Shown here: positions 28,851-42,937 of the stretch, piece after piece
Numbering within the stretch: the stretch's first letter is position 1
How the letters are laid out: the number at the start of each line of letters is the position of its first letter
NCBI GenBank assembly: GCA_020152595.1
Contig: JAIGNY010004494.1
Location: 1 to 64,000 of the forward strand
Length of the DNA: 64,000 bases
Reading direction: 5' to 3'
Source of the DNA: Chiridota heheva
Lineage: Eukaryota > Echinodermata > Holothuroidea > Apodida > Chiridotidae
Program-made: the position numbers and the translations under genes
The notes under the pieces: model-generated
Databases searched by the model: none
Seen by the model: the letters and a program-made list of their open reading frames with translations, nothing else
What the model was told of the DNA's origin: nothing

Positions 28851-31595
28851 ATAGAAGGACAGAATGAACCAAAGACAAGATGAAATTGGAAGGAGAAAAA
28901 GTGGTGACGCTGGAAGGAGTAGCGTCTTATAGACCGCTTGCTGGCCCGGTTGAGCGTGAAACCAGCATTGTAATCATTCGGATCGTACCATCAAGTATTC
29001 CCTTACTTCAGCCACAATGTAATCCTTAAATGCGATTGGTCAAATCCGCTTACCATTATACGTTTGCTAAAAGCAGACAGTCATCAAATCTCTGCCAAGA
29101 ATACTGAATGAATTTTCTTTTTTTAAGAGTTTCGAGGTATAGGAATTTGGGGGTAACCCACTGTTATATAGTTATTACCTGTCAATGTAATCGCCATGAT
29201 GCAGTGATTACGTCATGAGGGAAAGTGACGAGTCCTTCAAGTATTGTATTCTTTCAGACAGAAGGACTGCATGCAGATCGGGTTCGGAGGATGAATTACT
29301 TACTCAGCAAGGATTTAATTGTTGGTTATATCACCTAGTGACGTATAGCCTGCACCCAAAAAGTGTGTGGGGTAATCGTGATCGAAATTAACGATGTAAA
29401 CATACAATAATAAACGCCCCAAACATAACGAAGAGACAAGCATCTGCAGAGATGATGAAATAACGTTTTATTTCTTGGGGGCATACCAATCAATGGGCGT
29501 CCTGTGGGTAATATTTAGTGTCCTTCGAAAGGGGCACTTTTTAGAATTTGAAAGGGATTTAACAATTCTAAAAAGAGCACTTCCTTGAGAAGGGTATTAA
29601 AAGATATTAGACATATCATAGAGGTTTATGTTAAGATCTTTTATAGGCGCCCATAAGCTTCGTCCTCTTTCGCTTCTCCGTCCCTTTTGCGGGCTAGATG
29701 TCTTGGAAAAGAGAGATATGACCGCCATTGTGCAAGTTCACATGGACATATTTTATCATGGACCCCATTCCCACCCAGTCAGCAAAATTCATCGACCCGA
29801 TGACGGCCATTGTTGGCTTATCATCGGTCATGTCGGCCTTGGCATATTTAACCATGGACTCCATCCCCACCAGCCACTACCGCAGTTGCAAACTTCACAT
29901 TTGAATAGATCTGAGTAAATATTCACTCTTTAACACTTCTTCTTCTTCTTCTTCTTTTTTTTTTTTAATCTTTATCTTAAGCCAATCATGTCTAAGATTG
30001 TGGTCAGACAGTGAAGGTCTTCAAACATTCAAAGAGGAACCTTCTATGGGTGACATGTACGGTGCGGCGACTTTCTGTAAGATGACATTAATTGGAAACT
30101 TATAAGCATGTTTTATCCCAAATAACAAACAATTTGGGTCGTCATAATGGTGAAGAAGCTCCAGAATTACTGTCCATTTTTATGTCGTATCTTTTAACCT
30201 TCATCCCTGTTAGCCTTTTTCTATCCCAGATTTTATATTGTAACTGTCCAAAGAGGATTTTAAAACAAAACAAGGATTTTAACTTATGTTCAGCTTAAGT
30301 GAGTAACTAAACTGTTTACGTGCTTCGGGTAGGTCACGGGGAGGAATTCACGAACGCAAGTGGTTACAAGTATTTTCCGAATGAGAGGACTTTTCGGGAG
30401 AAAGTGAGGTGCATGGAAATTGTTTTTATTTCAATTTCAAGAAAAGGCTTCATGTTGAATTCAAGGAAAGTTTTAATATAATTGTTTTCTTCTTCCCCAC
30501 TTCCATTCCACTACAAACATGGGCAAATGAGGTGGGGTTAGGGTAACAAAGTAACCCCCTATATACACATTTGGGGAAACTATCCTTCTTGGTACAGCAA
30601 TTAACCCCTTTTTGAAGTGGGTGAATTATATTAGTTATATGGTATAGGACAACGACTCAGGCTGGAAATGGAAATGCACCCTTGAAAAACGTACCATTGG
30701 CAGAGAGGCATAAGAATGGACCCTGAAATGTAATAAGAGGCAAATACCATACATTCACGGGGTCCTTCGCCGGGCTTGACTCTATATATTAATTGTTTAA
30801 ATGACGCCATTATTAAAGGGGAAAAGGGTACAAACGTGTTTTGGAAATTAAAAATACCGGTTTTCCTAAGAAATCACCTCCACGTTCTGCCGGAAATTCC
30901 CCCGAAACACCATTTGACGTAATATTGTTTGGGTTTTTTGCTTTTATTCTCAATCAACTATATCGACCATTCATGAAAGTTGCACCCCCGTAAGGCACCC
31001 ATTTCAAATAAAAAGTTTCACAATCAAATAATAGATGGCGTCTCACGATTATGCACCTGCAGGGTTGAACATTCGAAATACCTTACAATTTGCCGTTTGT
31101 GCTTAATGAACACCCACAAGAATTGCTTTAAAATGCGACAAATTGATCACTTAACAAAACCCGCAAAAACTCAAATAAAAAAAAAAGCTTCATTTTTACG
31201 TCTATTGAACAAAGTATCATTTATTTACACTTTCCATCTTCATGGGAAGAAGATCATGATTCTACTTCAGCCTTTTGTACATTTGTTTTGCGGAACTAAC
31301 GATTTAACAAATTGAGCATCTTTAGAAAACTTTACCTCAGGGGAGAAGCAAAAATGATCAACAATTAAAAGAGCAATCTTTTTTATTTGGGTCAATCTTA
31401 ATTTGCGATTCGCTTTTAATGGGAGTTGCGTTTAAAAACAACACAGCATGATATTTCTCTCAAGTGGTTGAATGACAATTATTCATACTGTCGAAGACAT
31501 TTCTATGAGGGTCAAACATGTCTAATGTAAAAGAACACCGTTTTACAACTGCGACAAACAAGATTACCGCTTTCGCTTATCTGCTTATGCCCATC
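28851..31595. other. No gene supported
   Basis: Open stretches at 29628-29918 and 30980-31315 on the plus strand lack splice context and family motifs. The first contains an internal diverged duplication (GCCATTGT ... TTTATCATGGACCCCATTCC against GGCATATTTAACCATGGACT). A TTC/T microsatellite lies at 29937-29968. Confidence 0.35.
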
Positions 31596-31731
31596 AATCC
31601 GGTTCATACCCCCCGATCGGGAGAACAGTTTTGTTCTCCAGATCGGGGGATGATCCTTTACAGACGTATTCCACAATGCACCTATCCAAATTCAAAGTTT
31701 GTATAGGAATAATATAAGAATCAGACACATG
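31596..31731. mobile_element. Truncated end of hairpin-ended family D element
   Basis: It starts CAATCCGGTTCATACCCCCC and GATCGGGAGAACAG, then TTTTGTTCTCCAGATCGGGG, a 39-bp hairpin. It continues with CCACAATGCACCTATCCAAA and AATCAGACACAT, matching the 47-kb copy, then stops. Confidence 0.7.
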
Positions 31732-31778
31732 GAAATATATTAATCTTTAATATGTTAATGGAAGGAATAGATGTTCTT

Positions 31779-32461
31779 AAATCTGAATAGGCAATTTACG
31801 GAAAACTGATTTAGATAAAGTCACATGACCGACATTCGCGTGTCTATAATGGACCAATCGTATACTGGGGGAATTTTATCGACCAATCAAATATAGCGGG
31901 ATTTTTGCCCATCTGCACAATTCACGCACGGTATGGGACCAATCATACAGTCATATGCGACCAATCATACCTGCGTTCTATTATACCTTCATGTTTATTC
32001 ATGAAGGTAACGCGCGCACTTTGTTGTTTACAATGTTTCCTCCGGCAACTGCAGCTGATTGGTATGGCAAGGTCAAGGCCCTTTTCAAACTGATTTTAGC
32101 CGAACGTGATTCACGTTCTTTAGCACTGCGACCAGTCAAGTGCTGGGGGAATTTTCCTTTGTTACCCAACCAATTAGCTTCGCTTATTTGAGGAAAAGTT
32201 GTAAGCAGCAATGCGCGCACGTATTACCCTCATGCATAACACACGAATGGTACGTGTGTTTGAAAGCATTTTTCCATTCGCTTGGTCCCATGATATACCG
32301 TGTGAGAATTGTGCAGAGGGCCAATATTTCCCGAAAGTATTTAATCTAATGATTGGTCAATAAAATTTCTCCAGTATACGAATGGTCTATTATTAATATG
32401 TGAATTTCGGTCAAGTGACATTATTTAAATTAGTTTTCCGAAAATTTCCGATTCAGATTTA
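31779..32461. mobile_element. Full-length family F inverted-repeat element, about 683 bp
   Basis: The left AAATCTGAATAGGCAATTTA and CGGAAAACTGATTTAGATAA are mirrored by AGTTTTCCGAAAATTTCCGA and TTCAGATTT at the right. Long inner arms carry TGGACCAATCGTATACTGG and GCACAATTCACGCACGG, matched by the inverted CCAGTATACGAATGGTC and CCGTGTGAGAATTGTGC. No transposase. Partial copies are at 6165-6529 and 11880-12175. Confidence 0.8.
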
Positions 32462-32846
32462 AAAAGGTCAATATAACAAGATAACCTGGCACTTTTGAGT
32501 TTTCTTCTCTCGATGAGAAAACTTATTGCTAACAGTTTCGATGCACTAAAGCAAGCAAAAGTCAAAAGGGTCATCGGTATTCAAAACATATCTGAGCAAT
32601 ATGATAAGACAATAGAACGAGTAGCAATCGTCTTAAAATTACGCTTAAAAGCTTTCATTTTCTATTCTATTCATCAAAATTTGAGATATCTGCAACGTAA
32701 AAGGTGCATATCTTTGTCGATTAAAGTTGTACCTCCTTGTTACAAAGATGCCATCCGTCCAAACAAAATGCTTAGTTGAGAATATACTATGCGGGGAAGG
32801 GGGAGGGGGTGACTACTGCCATGGCAGTCTCATGTATGGCAAGCGG

Positions 32847-32990
32847 AAAGGAACAACGTTTTCTACAACACGTTGCCGAAATTGTCTACAACGCGTTGCC
32901 GCAGTTTTCTACTACGCGTTCGTCAGGTTGTCGAACTTTTGTGCAACGCGTTGTCGAAATTTCTCGGTTACGCGTTGTCGAAGGTAAACA
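32847..32990. repeat. CpG-rich degenerate tandem repeat, CTACAACGCGTTGCCGAAAT units
   Basis: Five or six diverged units of 22-28 bp each carry ACGCGTTG or ACACGTTG. CpG density is much higher than in the surroundings. Confidence 0.65.
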
Positions 32991-33137
32991 GATTACCACG
33001 TGATGCTAATATCCTTATTTCAATGGTTTTTCTAAACAAACATTGTGGAAAGTTTGACAAAGCGCTGCAGAAACATGTAACGGCCCTTTCAGCTTGCCAT
33101 GATGTGCCTAATGCACAAAGGTTTAAGGCCGTTGTGA

Positions 33138-33175
33138 CACACCGAACGCGACGCGATTCGCGTCGCGTGGTGTGT
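33138..33175. repeat. GC-rich hairpin, CGCGACGCGATTCGCGTCGCG
   Basis: ACACACC, then CGCGACGCGA, then TCGCGTCGCG, then TGGTGTGT form a nearly perfect stem. It is preceded by TTTAAGGCCGTTGTG, which resembles a DNA-transposon terminus. The partner end was not found. Confidence 0.6.
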
Positions 33176-33261
33176 TTCCGCCTAGTCTGTTGATTTGGAA
33201 TCGCAGATGGGAAACTACAGAAACGTTGACCGGCGACCATTTTGATCTCAGAGCTGGATTC

Positions 33262-33336
33262 CAACAGTATTCGAACCTACGACCTTAAGACTGGAAAACA
33301 CAGCGTCGCTTATACCACTGCGTCGCTTCGGTGCAT
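33262..33336 (-). repeat. tRNA-like SINE head
   Basis: On the minus strand an A-box-like TGGTATAAGCG is followed about 35 nt later by a near-perfect B box, GGTTCGAATAC. The cloverleaf cannot be completed and no 3' tail was identified. It is probably a tRNA-derived SINE remnant rather than a tRNA gene. Confidence 0.45.
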
Positions 33337-34089
33337 TTAATGATGGGGCGCAATAAGTAATGGCGGCGCCAGTCACCACGAAGTGGGAAGTACATTGGTG
33401 GACCTATACTCCTACCTTTCGACATGTTCTTCTCGGATTGAAACGAATTGGAAAATCGATCTTTGCGAGAAGTGGGGACGGACGATCCCCCTCCCCTTCC
33501 TCCACACACACACATACACACCCACCCCAAGTTCTTCCCCTGACGCTGCGCGCTAATGCCAACAAGTCACCAAGAACAGAAGAACAATATTATTATACCT
33601 TCGATAAGAGAATGGTCTTACCATGATTTAGAAATTGATAATCCTTCACTTATCAGCTTATTCACAAAATTAAACTGAACGAAGTCTCGCCCACACGTTC
33701 TTCACCTGTTGAAGCAGACAAATGTAGGCTCGGTAATACATTAAGCAAAGTTACACGGGGAAATAGCTACCAACCATATGTGCTAAGTATAATTAATCAA
33801 CCAGCCGTTGGTGTCATGTTTCTGAAAAATTCTTCTTAAAATCCTATTTGATTTCATTCCCCCCGCTTATTTCTTTGAATTGGTTATCACTGACATTGTA
33901 GGTAAGGGTAGGAAGGAGTACAAGATTGTCTTAGGAAAAAAATAGGAGTTTTAACAACAAAGAACTCAAACCGCGCCTCACGTCTGACTATTCGTGCACT
34001 ACAATTTCTAAATATTTAAAACGAAGAAATATATCAACTGCTCACAAGTTTGAAAATATCTAATTGCTATTCCGAAGTATATCAGTCCA

Positions 34090-34616
34090 GGAGCAACCCG
34101 AAAAACTCGGTACTTTGAAATACCCAAAAAATTGGGTACTTTTATGTATTACGTCATCGCATGAGCCTACACATTTGACTAGCCCACACTAAACAGATGG
34201 GGTCCCTCATTTTCCGCTCCGGATTGTCCAAAATTCCACTGGATATCCTGAAATTTTGGAAACGGATAGTGAATAGATATTAAAAACTTTTTGCTGCTGC
34301 TTTTTGAAAATCTTAGTCGCCTTTTTTGAGAAAATGAACAAAACAGACTATCTATAATCTGTTTTATTTTTTTTTTCTCAAAAAGGCGACCGTGATTATC
34401 AAAAAGCAGCAGCAAAAAGGTTTGAATATCTATTTACTATCCGTCTCCCAAATTTCCGGTTATCCATTGAAATTTTGGACAACCCGGAGCGGAAAATGAG
34501 AAACCCTACATTTTTAGTGTGGGCTAGTCAAATGTGTAGGCTCATGCGATGACGTAATACATCAAAGTACCCAATTTGTTGGGTATTTCAAAGTACCCCG
34601 TTTTTCGGGTTGCTCC
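34090..34616. mobile_element. 527-bp near-complete palindrome (fold-back element)
   Basis: From GGAGCAACCCGAAAAAC to GTTTTTCGGGTTGCTCC the right half is the reverse complement of the left, with scattered mismatches. The centre is AACAGACTATCTATAATCTG (TT) near 34352, so there is almost no loop. Matched inner blocks include ATGTATTACGTCATCGCATG and TTTTTGCTGCTGCTTTTTGA. Transcription would give a hairpin of about 260 bp. No coding capacity. Confidence 0.9.
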
Positions 34617-35578
34617 AGAATTATACCCCCGAAGTGCCATGTATACTATATCTATAAATGATATATAGAACTGTTTTGTTCTTGCCCCTGTTGCCCCCAT
34701 AGATTTTACAACTGCCCCGGGCATTCTTGACCCAGTCTACATGTAGGGCACCGCCACTAATCAAGCTCGCCAAAATGTTTATTTCAATGTAATGTCAAAA
34801 AATATGTTCAATTTTGAATGTTTTGCAGATAATCATTTTGCTTAATTTTGTTTGAAAGAAGGCTATTTGAAAGAAAGCTTGATAATTCTCCATTTGAGAT
34901 ATTCGTGATAAGTAGGATTCGTTTCCGAGCTCAACATTGTGAATAGATTTTTAATCACATAATTGTCGTGAATGGCGGTCTGTTCTGCAGCGATGTCAGA
35001 TATTGCCGTTCGTTGTTAAAGAATCGGTGACACTTATCTGATTATACGCACCATAAGCTAGACTGTCTGGAGATATACTTATATACATGGAGATACCACC
35101 GCTTGCTTAAGCAGTATGCATGATCTGTTGGTAATGTGTAACAAATCTACAATTTATAAACGTACGGTACTGTGTATTTTTCAATCATTTCGACGCCCCA
35201 ATAGTTTGGCGACGCCAGGGGCATAAGAAGGGTCACGTCTGGACGTCTGGTTGGAGGGGGCTATAAACCCAACAAAATCCCAGTAATCAGCGCAAAAATT
35301 GCACTGATAGATTACGTTTCCATCGAACGTTGCTGCTAATCAGGAAAATCTGCTTCAATTTTCGGGGAAATTCCTTGATAATACAAAGTTTTGAGCAATT
35401 TTCTTGAATTTTTTGGAAATGCTGCCAAATTTTACCAACAACTTCCAATAATATGACCAAATTGTACCAATTTTGTGTCAATATTTTCCCAAGGCTACCT
35501 CCCAGCCGTGAAGAAAGCATGCTACTGGGCAGGTGAAATCCTCTCATGGGCAGCCCCCCCCCCTCCCCTATTTCCCCA

Positions 35579-35790
35579 TTCGCTTCGTACGCCTCTAACG
35601 CCCATACCGACCGCCCATCAAAAAACGGCACTCGGCAGCCCCCTTCCTCACCCGCTTCGTACGCCTCTGTCGCCCATACCGACCGCCCATCAAAAATCGG
35701 CACTCGGAAGCCCCCTCCCCCTTCCTTACCCGCTTCGTACGCCTCTGTCGCCCATACAAACCGCCCATCAAAAAACGGCGCTCGCTCCCT
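35579..35790. repeat. Three-copy GC-rich tandem repeat, 71-80 bp units
   Basis: Copies begin CGCTTCGTACGCCTCT at about 35580, 35651 and 35731. They contain CGCCCATACCGACCGCCCAT and CAAAAAACGGC. Spacings of 71 and 80 bp do not keep one frame, so the long open frames on both strands here are repeat artefacts. Confidence 0.8.
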
Positions 35791-36310
35791 AATTACATCC
35801 TAGTTCAGTCTTTCAATACATCCAACACGTATGAGAGGACATCGCTTTCCTACTATTTAAGACTCCTTGTTCTGCAATATATGTTATATGATATATTTGA
35901 CACGCGAAATAAGAACCTGTTAAGGCCTTAACCAATACAATTATTATTATTATTATTATCAATATATATATATTTCTTTTTTAGAATTAGAATTTAAAGG
36001 TATAATTACGTATACATGTACAGAGGTAGCGGGGACATTGGCTAAATTGTATAGAAAATGTTAGATGGTAAATTTAAAAAATATTTATCATCAAAATAGC
36101 TTAAAAATTGATTTTTAGAGTAATTTGAATTATTAGGCCCTAATCTTCCTATGCATATTTGTGACAGGGCCTATGTGATAATTCTTTTTTGATCAATTAT
36201 TTCGGTTGTTTAATTATGTACCACAGTTTTCGCGGGAGAGTACTCTGAATACGACAACTCGTGTTTGGATCATAACCATATGATTCCCGTAATCAATTAT
36301 CTAGCATGTC

Positions 36311-36893
36311 CAACCAGTTCGGCTCGTACCGCCGATCGGGGGACTCAATTAGTCCCCCGATCGGGAGACTCAAGCATGCGCACTGAGCTTACAGTAATAT
36401 TTGGAAGCCGCAATTTGTATTGCTAAGTTTCAGTCATAGACGCTTGGTTTGTAACAAAGTTTGCTTTGTTCATGTTCAATTTCGCGAAAGTAAAACAACT
36501 TTGTTACTGGCACGCAGTTATTGCTAAATAATTTTCATAAATCACCAAGCTATTTCTCATAATTTCAGAAAAGCTTGTTAAAGCGAGACTGCCTAACGGT
36601 AACACATAATAAGAAATTATCACTTTTCTTTAAATTTCTTGAAAACCGCACGGTGAATTTTAAAAACGCACCTTGGAAAGATAATTCATATGCCATTATT
36701 TCAAATCGTGAAGAAAAATTGGAACCCTTTGCAGTGGTTAAGTTCCCCGCGCTCGAAATGTGTCTGATTCCTATGTTATTCCTATACAAAATTTAAATTT
36801 GGATAGATGCATTGTGGGATATTTCTATAAAGGATCCCTAATTCGGAGAACAAAACTGTTCTCCCGATCGCGGGTACGAAGCGGACTGCTAAT
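36311..36893. mobile_element. Hairpin-ended element, family D copy (reverse orientation)
   Basis: The left end CAACCAGTTCGGCTCGTACC precedes a hairpin of GATCGGGGGACT and AGTCCCCCGATC around AATT. The right end has GGAGAACAAAACTGTTCTCC followed by CGATCGCGGGTACGAAGCGG. The interior is the reverse complement of the 47.1-47.7 kb copy (for example CACATTTCGAGCGCGGGGAA read inverted). Confidence 0.8.
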
Positions 36894-37028
36894 GTAGAGG
36901 TAAATTGATTTCAATTCTTGTGTTTTGATTGGTCGAAACACAATGGTACAACGTGCACTTACATTGATAGGCTAATCATAAACGTTTTGGAATAAAATGT
37001 ACGCCGCCATACTTTAATAACGATAGAG
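36892..37028. mobile_element. Family E MITE fragment, reverse orientation
   Basis: GTTTTGATTGGTCGAAACAC, CGTGCACTTACATTGATAGG and GGAATAAAATGTACGCCGCC are the reverse complement of family E. It abuts the right end of the family D copy. Confidence 0.65.
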
Positions 37029-37725
37029 TCTTGTAGAGAGTAGCAGGCTGCTTTTGAAATGACATAGAATAAGATGTATAACATAATCTAGCTGCATATC
37101 TCACGTATCTGCCTATACCCATAGGCGGGTGATCCATTAATTTTGTTGGGGGACGAATATGCTTATGTCCTCTAAAAATTAAGCCCATATGGCCCATTTG
37201 ATTTTGTCTGGGTTCGTCCTTCCCCCCCCCCCTCCCCCCACCCCTCACTTCCCCAATGTGAAAACAAATCGCTGTCACTGCCTATACCCCTTTATCCATA
37301 TTTTGCACGTGCCGGCTTACCTTTTCACTCTTTCTGGCAACAATCCATGAGTATTAGCTTTTCCCTGCGGTTGCCGTAGCAACCTAAAATATGAAATTGT
37401 ATCCTACCTCCCTTTATCGTACACCTTGAAAAAGAATCTTAAGATGCGGGTCGCCAGAAGTAAGACTTTGATCTACTCACTGTCAGTGAAGAAGCCGATG
37501 GTGCTAAACGAAAAAATGGGCAAAGCAGCCCCGTAGTGCCCTCGTCATACAGTCGTAGACAGGGGTGTAGGAACCGGGGGGAAATAATTTTATTGGGGCC
37601 CAGGCCCCTCAATAATTTTTATTTGGGAGGCAAGTACGATCTCCCAATAACAAAGGTCTGACAAATTGATTTTGAAGAGTCCAATTTCATTCACATCTTT
37701 TCTTATTCCAAAAGGATCATCATTT

Positions 37726-37830
37726 TCGGGAAATTTCCTTTATTTTCGGGAAATTTCCTTCATTTTCGTGAAATTTCCTTCATTTTCGTAAAATTTCCTT
37801 CAATGTTCTAGAAATTTCCTTCAATTGTGA
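37726..37830. repeat. 21-bp minisatellite, TTCATTTTCGGGAAATTTCC units
   Basis: Five contiguous units with single-base changes. They lie in non-coding, AT-rich flanks. Confidence 0.8.
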
Positions 37831-39830
<2,000 letters not shown>

Positions 39831-40561
39831 TGAGGAATGTCTATAGGTTGACTTCAATCTGGAATAGGATGACCATGGGAAAATGATTGAAAAGAAACGA
39901 TCAAACAGAACAGCTTTTTCTCTGTAAGTCAGATTCGGTAATCTTTGCCCAAAAAAGGTATGTGATCAATTGAGATTTTGAACTTGTCAAATGTCAATAG
40001 TTAAACTAATTCATTCTCACTCACCGTTACCTTCAGAGAAATAAAGTAACCAACTCTTTTTAGTTGGAATTATCTGTAGTCATAGCAACGTAATCCAACG
40101 TCAGTGGTCGTGCGGTAGGTCTTACGTAATTGGGCACAAGTTTTGTACGTTACTTACCGTATGCAGGTAAATTTAGAATGTCAACAATTGGCTTGACAGT
40201 GTAATCAATTATTCATTGTATAGATAAAAATATATATTGAAATACAGATGGCCCACAGCTTTATTTTCCTGACCTCATTCTATATCTAGATCACAAAAAG
40301 TTTGGAACTTTGAAATTCAGCCATTACTTGGAAATTACCACTCGCCTCAGAATTTCCTTATGATACATTGTTACGTAGAGTTGTAAAGGTACTTAACGTA
40401 GAGTGTAAAGGTACCTGAAGAGGGCCGTAATTCTCCTCTACAAAGTGTGTTGGGGAGGGGCATGGCGACATACTTTTCCCTGTGATTTTCAAAACAATAT
40501 ATATTCTATAAAAATGATGGGTGACAAGTCCATCCACCCCCCCCCCCTCCCTTCCTCCCCT

Positions 40562-41520
40562 TCCGTAAATCCGGAAAGCACAGTCAGACTGTTTGCTGAC
40601 GACTGCCTTGTGTACAGAACAATTGATAACCCCTCTGACCAACAAAACCTCCAAGATGATCTTAACAAACTTGAACAATGGCAAAACAAATGGCAAATGA
40701 ATTTCAACCCCTCTAAATGCTACATCTTGTCAATTTCCTCCAAGAAAAGCTTTAAATCACTTGTTTATACCTTATGCAACCAGCCACTAAAACATGTCAA
40801 CTCCCACCCATACCTAGGTGTTGAAATTGATAATAAACTTAGATGGGATAAACATATACATAATATAACCAAGAAAGCTAACTCTATACTTGGCCTATTA
40901 AAACGTAACCTCTCAAACTGTCCCACCGACGTTAAATCCACTGCTTATAAAGCTCTAGTCAGGCCAGTACTTGAGTACGCATCTGCAGTCTGGGACCCCC
41001 ATCACCAGTGCGATGTGGATAAACTTGAATCTATTCAAAGGAGAGCAGCCAGGTTCTGTATGGCAGACTACTCTTATAAATCTAGTGTAAAAACATGCTT
41101 TATAAATTAGATTGGCCCTGCTTAAAACAAGAAGATACAACACCCGGCTACATATGCTATATAAAATCAATAACAATCTTGTCGCCATCAATAAAGATGA
41201 AATTATCCCCACCGTGAGAATTAGTACAAGACATAATCATGACCTTAATTTCCAGGTTCCCTATGCTAAAAAGAATGTATATAAACACTCTTTCTTCCCT
41301 AACACACTAAAGGATTGGAATGCTTTACCGTCAGACATTGTACATGCACTAAGTCTCAACTGTTTCAAAGCTAAACATACTAACACTTGTATTGCTAACT
41401 AGTTTTTTTATTTATTTTTTTATTATTTTTTACTCATACTTTTTATGCTCGGTTGGCGTTCATGTCCTCTAGAGGGATTTTTGCCGACTTAACCGATTCA
41501 GATTCAGATTCAAAACCGCG
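40562..41520 (+). mobile_element. 5'-truncated LINE (non-LTR retrotransposon), reverse transcriptase end
   Basis: Translation shows the catalytic block RLFADDC with FADD at 40592-40603. It is followed by LNKLEQWQNKWQMNFNPSKC, the YLGVEID block and RPVLEYASAVWDPH. This is the usual order of the RT palm and thumb in jockey/CR1/L2-type elements. Everything upstream of FADD is missing (5' truncation during insertion). Frameshifts near 41091 and 41127 break the frame, which then continues as TRRYNTRLHMLYKI to a stop near 41402. The 3' end carries a short GATTCA tail (41495-41512), typical of LINE 3' microsatellites. It is an inactive copy. Confidence 0.88.
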
Positions 41521-41844
41521 ACGTAGCCAACTGGGGAAGGTACCAGGGGAAAGTTGCACGCCAAACTTTTTCATCAGTTTGTTTCTTTCATATCATCTAT
41601 TAATATCGTATATGCAAATTAAAGTTCACGGAATGATAGTGTCACCGCGTTACGCAGACAGATGTTTCACACACTGATTTATTTGACCTTAATGACCTAA
41701 CGCTGTACATTCATTGTGTATGGTAAATCCGTGCGCATTAGACCTTGCTAATGACGTCAACATCATTGTGACGAATTTGTTCATTCAAATGCCAATGTCT
41801 ACCATTGCATTTTTTTCATTGTTATGAGACTGTGAAATTCAGAT

Positions 41845-42087
41845 TTAAAGAAGTACTAGGCCGAAAAGTGAGGTGTATTTTAAGGGTCCCCAAAATTCAA
41901 ATGCTTAACTAGCACGCAACGGTATAGCAATTGTCTGGATAATAGGAATATTCAAGTGACCTTTGCCCTCACGTCACATATGACAGTGAGCTATGGAGGC
42001 TTGAAGTTTATTGATGTATTGTGGATAATATATCTGTGAAATTAAAAAAAAAACGAGCGCCCTTACTTTCGGTCTAGTGCTCCTTTG
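41845..42087. mobile_element. 243-bp MITE with TAAAGAAGTACTAGGCCGAA ends (family I)
   Basis: The left AAAGAAGTACTAGGCCGAAA mirrors the right TTTCGGTCTAGTGCTCCTTT with few mismatches. It is non-coding. A similar lone end, CGCCCTCACTTTTTGACC then GCTCCTTT, lies at 5053-5083. Confidence 0.75.
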
Positions 42088-42769
42088 AAGAAATATATAA
42101 GCAGGATGTTATGCAACGAATACGTGACCTTAATTGGTCCATTGACTGGTATATAAACATAGTTTTGAAGAAGAATCTTGCCAACCCGAATCACTCCACT
42201 TTCTGAACTTTTCTCCTCAGAAAGTCTAATGTTCATTGAAAGGTTTGTTACAAAATGACAATTCAACTGGTTCAAAACTTAATTGACCTGTTGACGGCAA
42301 AATTGTTTTCCCGAATTTTGATGAGAAAAAAAATATAACATGACATGGCATTTTGAAGTGCTGTTTCACCGTCCACATTTGACGGTCGCAAATCTTCTAA
42401 AAATCCCTAAGCTGCAAAACCTGATGAGTAAATTAAATGTATGCATGTATATGGACAGTTAACCACACGTGAGCTTATATTGTTTACAAAATACTCAAAA
42501 CCATTAAAACAGCAAAATGTCCCATTAAAATCGACAATTTTATAGAATTGTATAACTTAGATACCTAATTAGCATAAATTGCGCAACATTTTGGGACCTC
42601 AGAATGGGACAACTAGCTGTCTAGAAAATTGTTCATGTTAACGTACTGTTTTGCGGCCCCTACCCCAAATATTTTGAATGCAAGAAGTTAACTATAATGA
42701 ACAGGAAATTGGAAAATATTATGATATTGACGTATATAGGATTAAAGAATCCAATTTGAGAACCTCTTT

Positions 42770-42937
42770 AGCATAGTATAGCAAAGTTTAACGTCCCAAA
42801 AGCATCCAGTGATGGACATTATAACAAGACGGTCCTTTGATAACCAGTTGTGAACTAACCGGTTGCAGACCCACCGGGATACGAGCCCGGGACGTGCGGG
42901 TGTTAGGACAAAGCACTAACCACTACACCACGGGTAT
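42770..42937 (-). repeat. tRNA-derived SINE-like unit, copy 2
   Basis: On the minus strand the head is GTGGTGTAGTGGTTAGTGCT (A box). A B-box-like GGGCTCGTATCCCGG follows, then the shared core CACAACTGGTTATCAAAGG and a 3' tail CTTTTGGGACGTTAAACTTT ending in TATGCTA repeats. The tail recurs alone at 56696-56752. Confidence 0.7.

Noticed and set aside
29628..29918. 96-codon plus-strand frame, His/Pro-rich
   Set aside because: It contains an internal nucleotide duplication and no family match or splice signals; probably a repeat remnant.
33262..33336. Functional tRNA gene
   Set aside because: A and B boxes are present, but the acceptor and anticodon stems cannot be closed by eye; a SINE head is more likely.
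35287..35792. Overlapping open frames of 138 and 105 codons on opposite strands
   Set aside because: They follow a GC-rich three-copy tandem repeat with 71 and 80 bp spacing; no splice signals or domain.
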